A stretch of DNA of 20,629 bases from a virus, in the IMG/VR virus record IMGVR_UViG_3300027777_000188, positions 1 through 20,629 of that record. The stretch is one strand, 5' to 3'. The notes beneath the pieces were generated by a model. That model searched no databases and was not told where the DNA came from. It saw only the letters and a program-made list of their open reading frames with translations. This document shows, one piece after another, positions 15,531 to 20,629 of this stretch. The position numbers and the translations under genes are program-made. Every line of letters starts with the position of its first letter. The stretch's first letter is position 1.

Positions 15531-15562
15531 GTGGTTTGATTCTGTTACGAGGTACAAACCAC
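15531..15562 (-). terminator. Terminator-like hairpin after the tmRNA
   Basis: Arms 15555-15562 and 15531-15538 pair perfectly over 8 bp (GTGGTTTG with CAAACCAC on the minus strand) around a 16-base loop. They are followed by ATTTTATTT. The long AT-leaning stem plus T-rich tail suits a terminator for the tmRNA or a barrier and read-through point before the barrel gene. It could instead be part of the 3' domain of the coding piece. Confidence 0.55.
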
Positions 15563-15579
15563 AAAACCCTAGTCAGCGT

Positions 15580-15612
15580 TTAGGCTGCCAATGCGAACTG
15601 TGAGTCGTTTGC
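15580..15612 (-). other. tmRNA proteolysis-tag reading frame
   Basis: GCA AAC GAC TCA CAG TTC GCA TTG GCA GCC TAA encodes ANDSQFALAA and a stop. The resume codon GCA and the ending ALAA match tags recognised by ClpXP/ClpAP with SspB (E. coli tag ANDENYALAA). It follows a short H-type pseudoknot by about 23 bases. Confidence 0.9.
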
Positions 15613-15696
15613 GTTTACTTTGATTTAGTTTTTACACCTACTCTGGTGAGTTGTCCACTTCTATACTTGTTACCCTGTCGAATCTAGGTCATCCCC

Positions 15697-15724
15697 ATCA
15701 GAAGCATACACTCACATATGCTTT
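15697..15724 (-). other. Intervening spacer of the permuted tmRNA, with hairpin
   Basis: Between the CCA end (15725) and the first base of the coding piece (15696) lie 28 bases. Arms 15717-15723 and 15702-15708 (AAGCATA / TATGCTT) form a perfect 7-bp stem with an 8-base loop. In known permuted tmRNAs this segment is removed by RNase P and 3' processing, giving two RNA pieces held by base pairing. Confidence 0.75.
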
Positions 15725-15873
15725 TGGTGGAGATGGAGGGATTTGCACCCTCTTCCAGAATACTTTTCTAGTTGCTTCATACAACAATTCAGTCACCCAT
15801 TTTATTGTAGTACCATATTAACCATCCTATGGTCATCAGGCAAACTATTAATATGATGGGTTCGAAGTAGTCC

Positions 15874-15902
15874 ATTATACTATATTTATTTACGTTTGGC
15901 GA
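15874..15902 (-). promoter_or_regulatory. Sigma70-like promoter of the tmRNA (copy A)
   Basis: TCGCCA (15902-15897), a 17-base spacer, then a perfect -10 TATAAT (15879-15874). The predicted start lies near 15866, ahead of the acceptor piece. The region is nearly identical to copy B at 17072-17100. Confidence 0.7.
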
Positions 15903-15908
15903 TAGCTA

Positions 15909-17000
15909 TCAAGCCATTAAAGAGGTACTTGGTTTTGTCTTACTGTAAAAATTACTTAAACTTATTGCACCACTAGTTGGAATACCAGTAACACTTGTAT
16001 CGACAATACCACCATTTTTATAATATTTACCCAATCTTACTAATCTAGATGCATCCATGTAAACTGTTTTTGTAAAAGTTCCGTTGCCTTGGCCGCCTTG
16101 TGCAGCTACAAACGTATTATTACCATAACCTACTGCTTGCCAATATGCATAACCATTATTTGGATTAGATATCCAATTTATTCCATCGGAACTTAATGCA
16201 GTTGAAGCAATTCCTCCACCATTAGAGGCAACTGCACAAAAGTAACCGTTACCATATGTCATACTCATATAAGCTTGTGTAGTCGGCATCTCACCAGCAG
16301 TCCAAGTAACACCATTATCTGTTGAATATAAAAATTCTGAACCTGTAACACCTGAAGTATTAGGACCCGAAGAAACAAATGTACCATTACCATAAGCAAT
16401 TGAAGACCAAAATGATGTTTTAGGTAATGTTCTTTGTGTCCAAGTAACACCATCAGTTGATGTTGCTGCTATACTTGAATTATAAGCGACAGCAACAAAA
16501 TATCCATTACCAAATGCGAGGCATGTTGTCCATTGAGCGTTAATTGGCCATGAAGTTGATGACCAAGTTGCACCATTATCTGTTGATATATTCAATTTGG
16601 TTGGTCCCATCGCCACAAATCTTCCGTTTCCGTAGGCTATTGACCTCCAGCTATCATTATCAACCAAGGTCCTTTGTGTCCAAGTTATACCATCAGGTGA
16701 TGTCGCAGCAATATTCAAACCCAATACAACTGCACAAAAATAACCATTACCAAATGTTATTGCTCTCCATTGTCGTGCAGATGGCATTGCTCTGAGTGTC
16801 CATGTTCGGCCATAATCAGTTGAAGTTATTACATCAGTTGTGGGCGCTCCAGGATTTGTTCCGTAAGCAATAGCTACAAATGTACCGTTGCCATAAGCAA
16901 CACCTGTGTAACTTTGACCTGGACATGTAGCAGATGACCAGTTACCAAATTCTGTTGTGATATTCGATAATTTTATACTACCTGATACTGGTAAAGTCAT
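15909..17000 (-). CDS. Asp-box beta-propeller tail protein (putative fibre/adhesin)
   Basis: A 363-residue protein with a seven-fold repeat of about 40 residues. (Y/F)GN(G/N)xF occurs near residues 36, 83, 123, 163, 203, 249 and 292, and six BNR/Asp-box motifs (STDYGRTW, SPDGITW, STDNGATW, STDGVTW, STDNGVTW, SSDGINW) stand between. This predicts a sialidase-like beta-propeller, probably seven-bladed; I see no sialidase catalytic set, so binding rather than cleavage is likely. The first residues MTLPVSGSIKLSNI match the start of the glycine-rich protein at 18694-19587, and a variant, PTSGAISLSNFYS, recurs at 342-353. I infer a shared attachment module for tail fibres. AAGGA lies upstream, and promoter copy B drives it. 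Confidence 0.75.
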   Translation of the reverse strand: MTLPVSGSIKLSNITTEFGNWSSATCPGQSYTGVAYGNGTFVAIAYGTNPGAPTTDVITSTDYGRTWTLRAMPSARQWRAITFGNGYFCAVVLGLNIAATSPDGITWTQRTLVDNDSWRSIAYGNGRFVAMGPTKLNISTDNGATWSSTSWPINAQWTTCLAFGNGYFVAVAYNSSIAATSTDGVTWTQRTLPKTSFWSSIAYGNGTFVSSGPNTSGVTGSEFLYSTDNGVTWTAGEMPTTQAYMSMTYGNGYFCAVASNGGGIASTALSSDGINWISNPNNGYAYWQAVGYGNNTFVAAQGGQGNGTFTKTVYMDASRLVRLGKYYKNGGIVDTSVTGIPTSGAISLSNFYSKTKPSTSLMA

Positions 17001-17071
17001 TTATTTTTCCTTTTTAATTCATATAATGGTTACAGCACATACAAGAGTTAAAATAGGTTCTATGTAGTCCA

Positions 17072-17100
17072 TTATACTATATTTATTTTAGTTTGGCAAT
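17072..17100 (-). promoter_or_regulatory. Sigma70-like promoter of the propeller gene (copy B)
   Basis: TTGCCA (17100-17095), a 17-base spacer, then TATAAT (17077-17072), about 70 bases before the ATG at 17000. It is nearly identical to copy A from the -35 box to just past the -10 box (shared AAATAAATATAGTATAATGG and GACTAC). Confidence 0.75.
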
Positions 17101-17103
17101 AGA

Positions 17104-17661
17104 TTATACAAAATTTATTGCAAGAGATATTCTTTCTTCATCACTTTGACTTGGTTCAACACCGTGTCGTAGAAAGGCAGGAAAGGCAATCAATAGATTT
17201 TTTTGTGGAGTAATAAACCAATCAGGATAATTATATTCCGATTGTTCATCAAAATCATTAAATTCATTTAAAAGATCCGGTCTTTCAAAAATTATATTTC
17301 CACAATTCTCTGGAGTCTTAAAATAAAAAACCACAGAAAAGGTTGACCTAGAATGCCTATGTGCAATATTATAGTTATCACGTTTATTTATGTTAAACCA
17401 ATAACTTCCAATTTCTGCAGGTCGGAGTATTCCATATTTTGTATACAGTTCTTGTACTCTTGGCTTGATTATATTCAAAAGAGGAGATAAAAAATCATTA
17501 GAAGATTCTACATAACTATCACTTTGCCAACCACCTATGTTACTTACATTTCTACCTTCAGACAATCGTTGTAAATTTTTAATATTATCTAAGTTGTTAT
17601 CTGAATTATAATCAAGTACTTCAAAAAATATTGGAGTAAAAAACGGACGCATTTCGTTCAT
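17104..17661 (-). CDS. 2-oxoglutarate/Fe(II)-dependent oxygenase family protein
   Basis: I place the start at 17661 (MNEMRPFFTPIFFEVLDY), giving 185 residues. TAGGAAATAGTTCT just upstream supplies a Shine-Dalgarno, and the upstream gene stops four bases before; the in-frame ATG at 17685 would overlap that gene. The double-stranded beta-helix motifs are visible: NIAHRHSRSTFSVVFYF (H101 and H103, possible metal ligands), then ITPQKNLLIAFPAFLRHGVE with H166, and R177 in DEERISLAINF for 2-oxoglutarate. Phage members of this group (2OG-FeII_Oxy_5) are common in aquatic T4-like genomes, with unknown targets, possibly structural proteins, DNA or host metabolites. It pairs with the 241-aa gene upstream. 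Confidence 0.82.
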   Translation of the reverse strand: MNEMRPFFTPIFFEVLDYNSDNNLDNIKNLQRLSEGRNVSNIGGWQSDSYVESSNDFLSPLLNIIKPRVQELYTKYGILRPAEIGSYWFNINKRDNYNIAHRHSRSTFSVVFYFKTPENCGNIIFERPDLLNEFNDFDEQSEYNYPDWFITPQKNLLIAFPAFLRHGVEPSQSDEERISLAINFV

Positions 17662-17665
17662 AGAA

Positions 17666-18391
17666 CTATTTCCTACCAAAACCAAACGGACACTTTTTAG
17701 GTTTTCTGAATGATAGAGTTTTCATAAACGATTCTGCCATCACATACAAATTTTTCAAAGGTACATTTTTTATGGCCAACTTTAACTTGAAACAAGTTTT
17801 TTCAGCAGACTTCAATTCTTCCGTCATTTGAACACGTTCTAACTCTACTTTAGAATCATCCTTTGTTCTAAATTTAACATAAAAAAGAACATCACCTCTG
17901 GTCATTTTAACTTTCTTGGTATCATCTTTTACTTCAAAACTAAAATCTATTGACCTAATCCATTTTGAAATGTTGTATGTTCCTGGTATCAACATAGTAT
18001 TTGATATACTATCATTTAGTTCCATAAAAGGATGAATAGATTCAATTGACATATCATCATTTGAATAAAATAGATAAGCCGGAAATGTTGACATAACATA
18101 TGGATTTGTAGGCTCAACTTGGTCAATTCTATTAATTATAAATTGACTATACTCTTGTGGTACTCCAATAATATCAAGTGTGCCTTTTTTCCTATTAACT
18201 GTTATCTCACAATCGAAAGGTGCTTTAATAACAAATGTATTTTTAGTGTATTCTTGAAAGGCAGGGCATTTTAAATATTGTGTGCCTTTTCTTGTTTCTT
18301 GTAGGTGTTTAAATAAACTCTCGGGTTCAAAGAATACAATTTGTAATTCAGGTGAACCACAATCTGGTATTGTCCAATAAACTTTCTGCAT
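17666..18391 (-). CDS. Protein of unknown function paired with the 2OG oxygenase
   Basis: A 241-residue protein that I cannot assign. It starts MQKVYWTIPDCGSPELQIVF and has beta-rich middle segments (TFVIKAPFDCEITVNRKKGT; AYLFYSNDDMSIESIHPFME). It ends in a helical, basic C-terminus (MAESFMKTLSFRKPKKCPFG). No signal peptide or membrane segment. It is the first gene after an exact-consensus sigma70 promoter, with AAGGA seven bases before the ATG, and ends four bases before the oxygenase start. A functional pair is likely, with this protein as a possible substrate or partner, or both acting on tail fibre proteins. This is inference from gene pairing. Confidence 0.75.
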   Translation of the reverse strand: MQKVYWTIPDCGSPELQIVFFEPESLFKHLQETRKGTQYLKCPAFQEYTKNTFVIKAPFDCEITVNRKKGTLDIIGVPQEYSQFIINRIDQVEPTNPYVMSTFPAYLFYSNDDMSIESIHPFMELNDSISNTMLIPGTYNISKWIRSIDFSFEVKDDTKKVKMTRGDVLFYVKFRTKDDSKVELERVQMTEELKSAEKTCFKLKLAIKNVPLKNLYVMAESFMKTLSFRKPKKCPFGFGRK

Positions 18392-18414
18392 AATTATTCC
18401 TTTTCAATTCATAT

Positions 18415-18443
18415 ATTATATACCAGAAATTAAACCTTGTCAA
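18415..18443 (-). promoter_or_regulatory. Exact-consensus sigma70 promoter
   Basis: TTGACA (18443-18438), a 17-base spacer, then TATAAT (18420-18415). Both boxes are perfect and the spacing is optimal. It overlaps the stop of the 84-aa gene and would drive the 241-aa protein and the 2OG oxygenase as early genes under host polymerase. Confidence 0.85.
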
Positions 18444-18694
18444 TCCCAAGTTGCTTCATTTTCACCAAATGTACCATCTTCTTCTCTTATAGAATTTACT
18501 ATACTTTCAGTAACTTCATCAGAAGTAAAAGTTAAATTTAACCACTCTTCGGTTATTTCAATAATCTCTTTATCATTAGTCTCAATAAACTTAGCAAGAT
18601 TTTTAATTTTTGTTGGATGTGTGAAGGATTGTGTATTACCATTGGAATCAACATATGTGATTTCCCATTTATCTTCTTTTAATGTATATTTCAT
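18440..18694 (-). CDS. Small acidic protein downstream of the glycine-rich fibre
   Basis: Starting at the ATG 18694 gives 84 residues (MKYTLKEDKWEITYVDSNGN...), acidic, ending NEATWD. The start overlaps the last base of the preceding stop (TAATG), so translation is coupled. An in-frame start at 18787 would run back through the glycine-rich gene and is unlikely. I do not recognise the protein. The first part looks like a small beta-hairpin (KWEITYVDSNGNTQSF) followed by helices rich in Glu. Small proteins placed right after tail fibres can be fibre chaperones, but nothing in the sequence proves that here. Confidence 0.7.
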   Translation of the reverse strand: MKYTLKEDKWEITYVDSNGNTQSFTHPTKIKNLAKFIETNDKEIIEITEEWLNLTFTSDEVTESIVNSIREEDGTFGENEATWD

Positions 18695-19587
18695 TAATAA
18701 CCCCACCAAATAAAGACGGCACCGGTTGCGCCAGCAGCTGCAATCCAAGTACCATTTTGTTGACCACCTTGGTCTGATTGAGAACATCCTCCGCCACCGC
18801 CTCCTGCACCATATCCAGTTCCAGTTTGTCCTGGTCCTCCGCCTCGACCTTGGCCGCCTAGACCAACACTACCAACACTAACAATGCTTCCTATTGAATA
18901 TCCAACTGTGGTATTAATATTAATACCACTAGAACCATTACCACCATAAGTTGCTGCAGGATATGATGTAGAATAATCGTTATATATTGCTTGGGTTCCA
19001 GTTGATATTGAACCAGTTCCACCTCGACTTCCGTCTGGAGATTGTATACCGCCATTACCTCCATTCGCATAAGCATAAGTTGTGCCATTTACAGTAAAAC
19101 TAGTTGCGCCACCGGTGCCGCCACTTGAACCTACATTACCTTGGTTTCCGTATATACCATCACGACCCAAACCGGCAGAACCACCGCCGCCAATAGAGAA
19201 ACTAACAGATTGTCCTGGTGTTACGGGTATGCTAAGTGTATATGCGTTAGCACCTGAACCACCACCGCCTCCACCAACAACGTATCCTGATAATGTACGA
19301 TATGAGCCACCGCCGCCACCTGCACCGCCAGCTACAACAAGAACACTAATTGTTTTGCCTGAAGTTCTTGGTAATGTATATGATGATCCGTCGGTAATGA
19401 CACCACTATTTCCTGGAATTGTATATGCTTTGTCGTGGCCAGTGTTCATATCAATCTGACCACTTGATACACCAAAAATATTTCTAACAACCGAATCATT
19501 GAGTGAAGCTGCCGCAGTACTGGATGATCCATAGATTTCTTGATTAATATCTGCGAATGAAATTGCACCTGATACAGGTAAAGTCAT
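18694..19587 (-). CDS. Glycine-rich tail fibre or adhesin protein
   Basis: A 297-residue protein with two parts. Residues 1-65 are a head beginning MTLPVSGAISFADINQEIYG, which matches the start of the propeller protein and similar N-termini of phage fibre proteins. The rest is a glycine-rich domain with runs such as GGAGGGGGSYRTLSG, YVVGGGGGGSGANAY and GAGGGGGGCSQSDQGG, ending GAVFIWWGY. Glycine-rich sandwiches of polyglycine helices occur in T-even adhesins (gp38), and similar ends (a short VxIxW tail after GAxGA) are common in phage receptor-binding proteins. It is probably a distal host-recognition subunit. GGGA upstream of the ATG serves as the ribosome binding site, and CTAAATA about 40 bases upstream is a possible late promoter. 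Confidence 0.75.
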   Translation of the reverse strand: MTLPVSGAISFADINQEIYGSSSTAAASLNDSVVRNIFGVSSGQIDMNTGHDKAYTIPGNSGVITDGSSYTLPRTSGKTISVLVVAGGAGGGGGSYRTLSGYVVGGGGGGSGANAYTLSIPVTPGQSVSFSIGGGGSAGLGRDGIYGNQGNVGSSGGTGGATSFTVNGTTYAYANGGNGGIQSPDGSRGGTGSISTGTQAIYNDYSTSYPAATYGGNGSSGININTTVGYSIGSIVSVGSVGLGGQGRGGGPGQTGTGYGAGGGGGGCSQSDQGGQQNGTWIAAAGATGAVFIWWGY

Positions 19588-20238
19588 TTAATTTTCCCTA
19601 TAAAACTTTATGTACTCCAATAATGTATTTAGGTGGTCTGCCGTTTTCTCTATAAAAATCAGCGGTTCTTCATTATCAACTGCCATAATAATGACAATTT
19701 GGTCAATTCCTGTACCAATCAGTTCTTCGTACATGCAGGCATACGCCACACATTGTGCAAAGTAATTGTCAATATCTTCCCTTTTCTTGATTCTTTTTGA
19801 TGTTTTGAAGTCAATTACAGACAAAACACCATCAAATTCACCAATACAGTCTACACGACCTGCCATTCCAAGGTTGACAGACCAAAGTGTACATTCCTGG
19901 TAATGAATGTTATTGATTCGATTTAATAATGGTTTAAGTGGTAGAAACATTGCCTTTGCATCAGGCATAATGTCACCAAGTGCTTCATTATTAAGATATC
20001 GTTCACAGAGCGTATGAACATTTGTACCACGGGACGATGCTTTCCGTGATATCTTATTTGCCTCTTCTTCACCAACACGTTTACGCCATTTCATAATGGC
20101 TTCTTTGCCTTTTGCACCTATGACCGTGGTGACTGACGGCAACTTCGTACCATCGGGTAGAGTATAGTATCTCTTACCATCAGGAAATGTGGTTGCTTTT
20201 AGGTCTTGTAAATCTTTAGGTGGGCAATAATTGAACAT
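19588..20238 (-). CDS. PD-(D/E)XK exonuclease (Cas4/MGME1-like)
   Basis: A 216-residue nuclease of the RecB/Cas4-like PD-(D/E)XK family common in aquatic T4-like phages. Motifs in order: SRGTNVHTLCERYL (69-82, with H75), E115 in YQECTLW, D130 in MAGRVDCIGEF, D143-x-K145 in VIDFKTSKR, and the QxxxY motif Q162-Y166 in AQCVAYACMYEE. The N-terminus has a LPSVTTVIG segment usual for mitochondrial exonuclease MGME1 relatives. It probably digests single-stranded or end-exposed DNA in recombination or host-DNA breakdown. I see no four-cysteine Fe-S cluster set. No strong Shine-Dalgarno is seen; CTAAATAAA lies about 25 bases upstream. The stop immediately precedes the ATG of the glycine-rich gene. Confidence 0.88.
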   Translation of the reverse strand: MFNYCPPKDLQDLKATTFPDGKRYYTLPDGTKLPSVTTVIGAKGKEAIMKWRKRVGEEEANKISRKASSRGTNVHTLCERYLNNEALGDIMPDAKAMFLPLKPLLNRINNIHYQECTLWSVNLGMAGRVDCIGEFDGVLSVIDFKTSKRIKKREDIDNYFAQCVAYACMYEELIGTGIDQIVIIMAVDNEEPLIFIEKTADHLNTLLEYIKFYREN

Positions 20239-20259
20239 AATGTATTCATGGTTAAATTT

Positions 20260-20266
20260 TTATTTA
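20260..20266 (-). promoter_or_regulatory. Candidate late promoter before the exonuclease
   Basis: CTAAATA followed by AAAATT on the minus strand, about 22 bases before the exonuclease ATG at 20238, overlapping the stop of the 50-aa ORF. A similar CTAAATA occurs about 40 bases before the glycine-rich gene. The evidence is motif only. Confidence 0.25.
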
Positions 20267-20416
20267 GTAGTCCATACCACGATACAAACTGTCTCTATAT
20301 CGTTCCATCTCTTTCAAATTCTTAGCATACTCCGCTAATTCTTGTTCCAAACGTTTCTTCTTCATCTGTTCGTAGTAGATACGAATACTGCGTGGCATCA
20401 TTCTTTTTTTGCTCAT
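20264..20416 (-). CDS. Small basic/helical protein, unknown function
   Basis: Translating from the ATG at 20416 gives 50 residues, MSKKRMMPRSIRIYYEQMKK then KRLEQELAEYAKNLKEMERY, ending YRGMDY. It is rich in Lys, Arg and Glu and predicted to be one long helix. AAAGGAAG lies six bases before the ATG, the best ribosome binding site in this corner. It ends 25 bases before the exonuclease start. I do not recognise it. It overlaps the 69-aa ORF in another frame, and its amino-acid pattern looks more like a real gene than that ORF. Confidence 0.6.
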   Translation of the reverse strand: MSKKRMMPRSIRIYYEQMKKKRLEQELAEYAKNLKEMERYRDSLYRGMDY

Positions 20417-20531
20417 GAACACTTCCTTTTTTGTTGTTACACTTTTTCTTGGAAGTATTAGGTTTCACGGAGGCTTTTTTAACATGCACACTCCTTGTTG
20501 GTGGTAAAAATAAAGCGGGAACTTGTGCCAT
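20322..20531 (-). CDS. Possible small ORF overlapping the 50-aa gene
   Basis: Starting at the ATG 20531, which overlaps the preceding stop (TAATG), gives 69 residues: MAQVPALFLPPTRSVHVKKA..., Lys- and Ser-rich. The first half covers 115 bases not used otherwise, but the second half overlaps the better-supported 50-aa gene out of frame and looks like its shadow. Start overlap speaks for it, composition against. Without it, 20417-20530 would be noncoding. Confidence 0.3.
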   Translation of the reverse strand: MAQVPALFLPPTRSVHVKKASVKPNTSKKKCNNKKGSVHEQKKNDATQYSYLLRTDEEETFGTRISGVC

Positions 20532-20629
20532 TACCATTCTCTCTGCATCTTAGTCTTATGGCCACCCATAGTGTTTCCTGGAATGGTATCTTTCATACGT
20601 TGTATGACATACTTTTCAAATGTGGAGTC
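20531..20629 (-). CDS. C-terminal end of a protein cut by the window edge
   Basis: The frame is open from the window edge to TAA at 20533-20531, giving 32 residues: DSTFEKYVIQRMKDTIPGNT then MGGHKTKMQREW. No family can be assigned from this fragment. The composition is normal for the phage and the stop overlaps the next possible start. Confidence 0.5.
   Translation of the reverse strand, partial: DSTFEKYVIQRMKDTIPGNTMGGHKTKMQREW

Larger units (their letters stand above)
15563..15825 (-). ncRNA. ssrA: Circularly permuted (two-piece) tmRNA
   Basis: tmRNA rescues stalled ribosomes by acting as tRNA-Ala and then as mRNA for a degradation tag. Here the halves are in permuted order on the minus strand. 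The acceptor piece comes first, ending in T arm GAGGG-TGCAAAT-CCCTC (15752-15736), acceptor strand CATCTCC (15735-15729), discriminator A and encoded CCA (15727-15725). A 28-base spacer follows. The coding piece then starts with GGGGATG (15696-15690) and ACCTAGATTCGACAGGG. GGGGATG pairs with CATCTCC over 7 bp, with G3-U70, the AlaRS identity pair. A pseudoknot can form at 15651-15636. The tag frame 15612-15580 reads ANDSQFALAA-stop. Permuted tmRNAs are known in Alphaproteobacteria, Betaproteobacteria and some cyanobacteria; the AND...ALAA tag fits Betaproteobacteria. The outer ends are estimates. No smpB is visible. Confidence 0.9.

Noticed and set aside
15725-15800. A stand-alone tRNA on the minus strand, from the T arm and CCA end.
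   Set aside because: No 5' half with a matching acceptor strand lies upstream; the match is the downstream GGGGATG with tag frame, so it is the acceptor piece of a permuted tmRNA.
18695-18787. A 31-residue N-terminal extension of the 84-aa gene.
   Set aside because: It lies wholly inside the glycine-rich gene; the TAATG overlap indicates the shorter start.
19082-19459. A 125-aa plus-strand proline-rich reading frame.
   Set aside because: It is the antisense of the glycine-rich fibre (GGN codons read as CCN).
7356-20275. Recurring octamer TAGTCCAT at 7356, 15868, 17067 and 20268.
   Set aside because: Two copies are explained by the duplicated promoter; the other two sit in different contexts and could be chance.

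Overview
This window is the structural and replication core of an AT-rich, T4-like contractile-tailed phage (Caudoviricetes myovirus). It encodes recognisable T4 homologues: baseplate wedge gp6, gp25 and gp53, split gp5 hub/spike, a gp27-like hub protein, tail tube cap gp48, head completion nuclease gp4, a probable gp2, a tail-tube family protein, gp26, ssDNA-binding gp32, helicase loader gp59 and late co-activator gp33. Most genes abut or overlap by 1 to 10 bases.

Layout. Positions 1-6880 (minus strand) are a baseplate operon read leftward: gp48, gp53, gp27-like, gp5 OB protein, gp5 beta-helix protein, an unknown Asn-rich protein, gp25, gp6 (cut by the window edge). A 35-bp divergent gap separates it from 6916-12240 (plus strand): gp4, gp2-like, tail tube, gp26 with a -1 frameshift extension, then two tail structural proteins, the first carrying a GH19-type peptidoglycan hydrolase domain. 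A terminator hairpin lies between this block and the convergent minus-strand block, which runs to the right edge. That block holds gp32, gp59, gp33, an exported SleB-type hydrolase, a small conserved protein, an outer-membrane beta-barrel protein, a tmRNA gene, a beta-propeller tail protein, a 2OG-Fe(II) oxygenase with an unknown partner, a small protein, a glycine-rich adhesin-like protein, a PD-(D/E)XK exonuclease and small ORFs.

The most striking element is at about 15563-15825 (minus strand): a circularly permuted tmRNA (ssrA) gene in a phage. The 3' acceptor half, with T arm and encoded CCA, comes first. A short hairpin spacer follows, then the 5' half with a GGGGATG acceptor strand, D-arm-like segment, pseudoknot and a tag frame encoding ANDSQFALAA-stop. 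The two halves form a 7-bp acceptor stem with the G3-U70 alanine identity pair. A sigma70-like promoter precedes it and a terminator-like hairpin follows. Permuted tmRNA with an AND...ALAA tag is known from Betaproteobacteria, so I infer a betaproteobacterial, possibly freshwater, host. Directly downstream is a gene for a signal-peptide-bearing outer-membrane barrel protein, also unusual in a phage. tmRNA and barrel protein together look like a host-takeover cassette.

Three further sigma70-like promoters with 17-bp spacers are readable: a near-copy of the tmRNA promoter before the propeller gene, an exact-consensus promoter before the 2OG oxygenase pair, and one before gp32 that overlaps a triple repeat. 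Candidate late promoters (CTAAATA or CATAAATA) are listed at low confidence.
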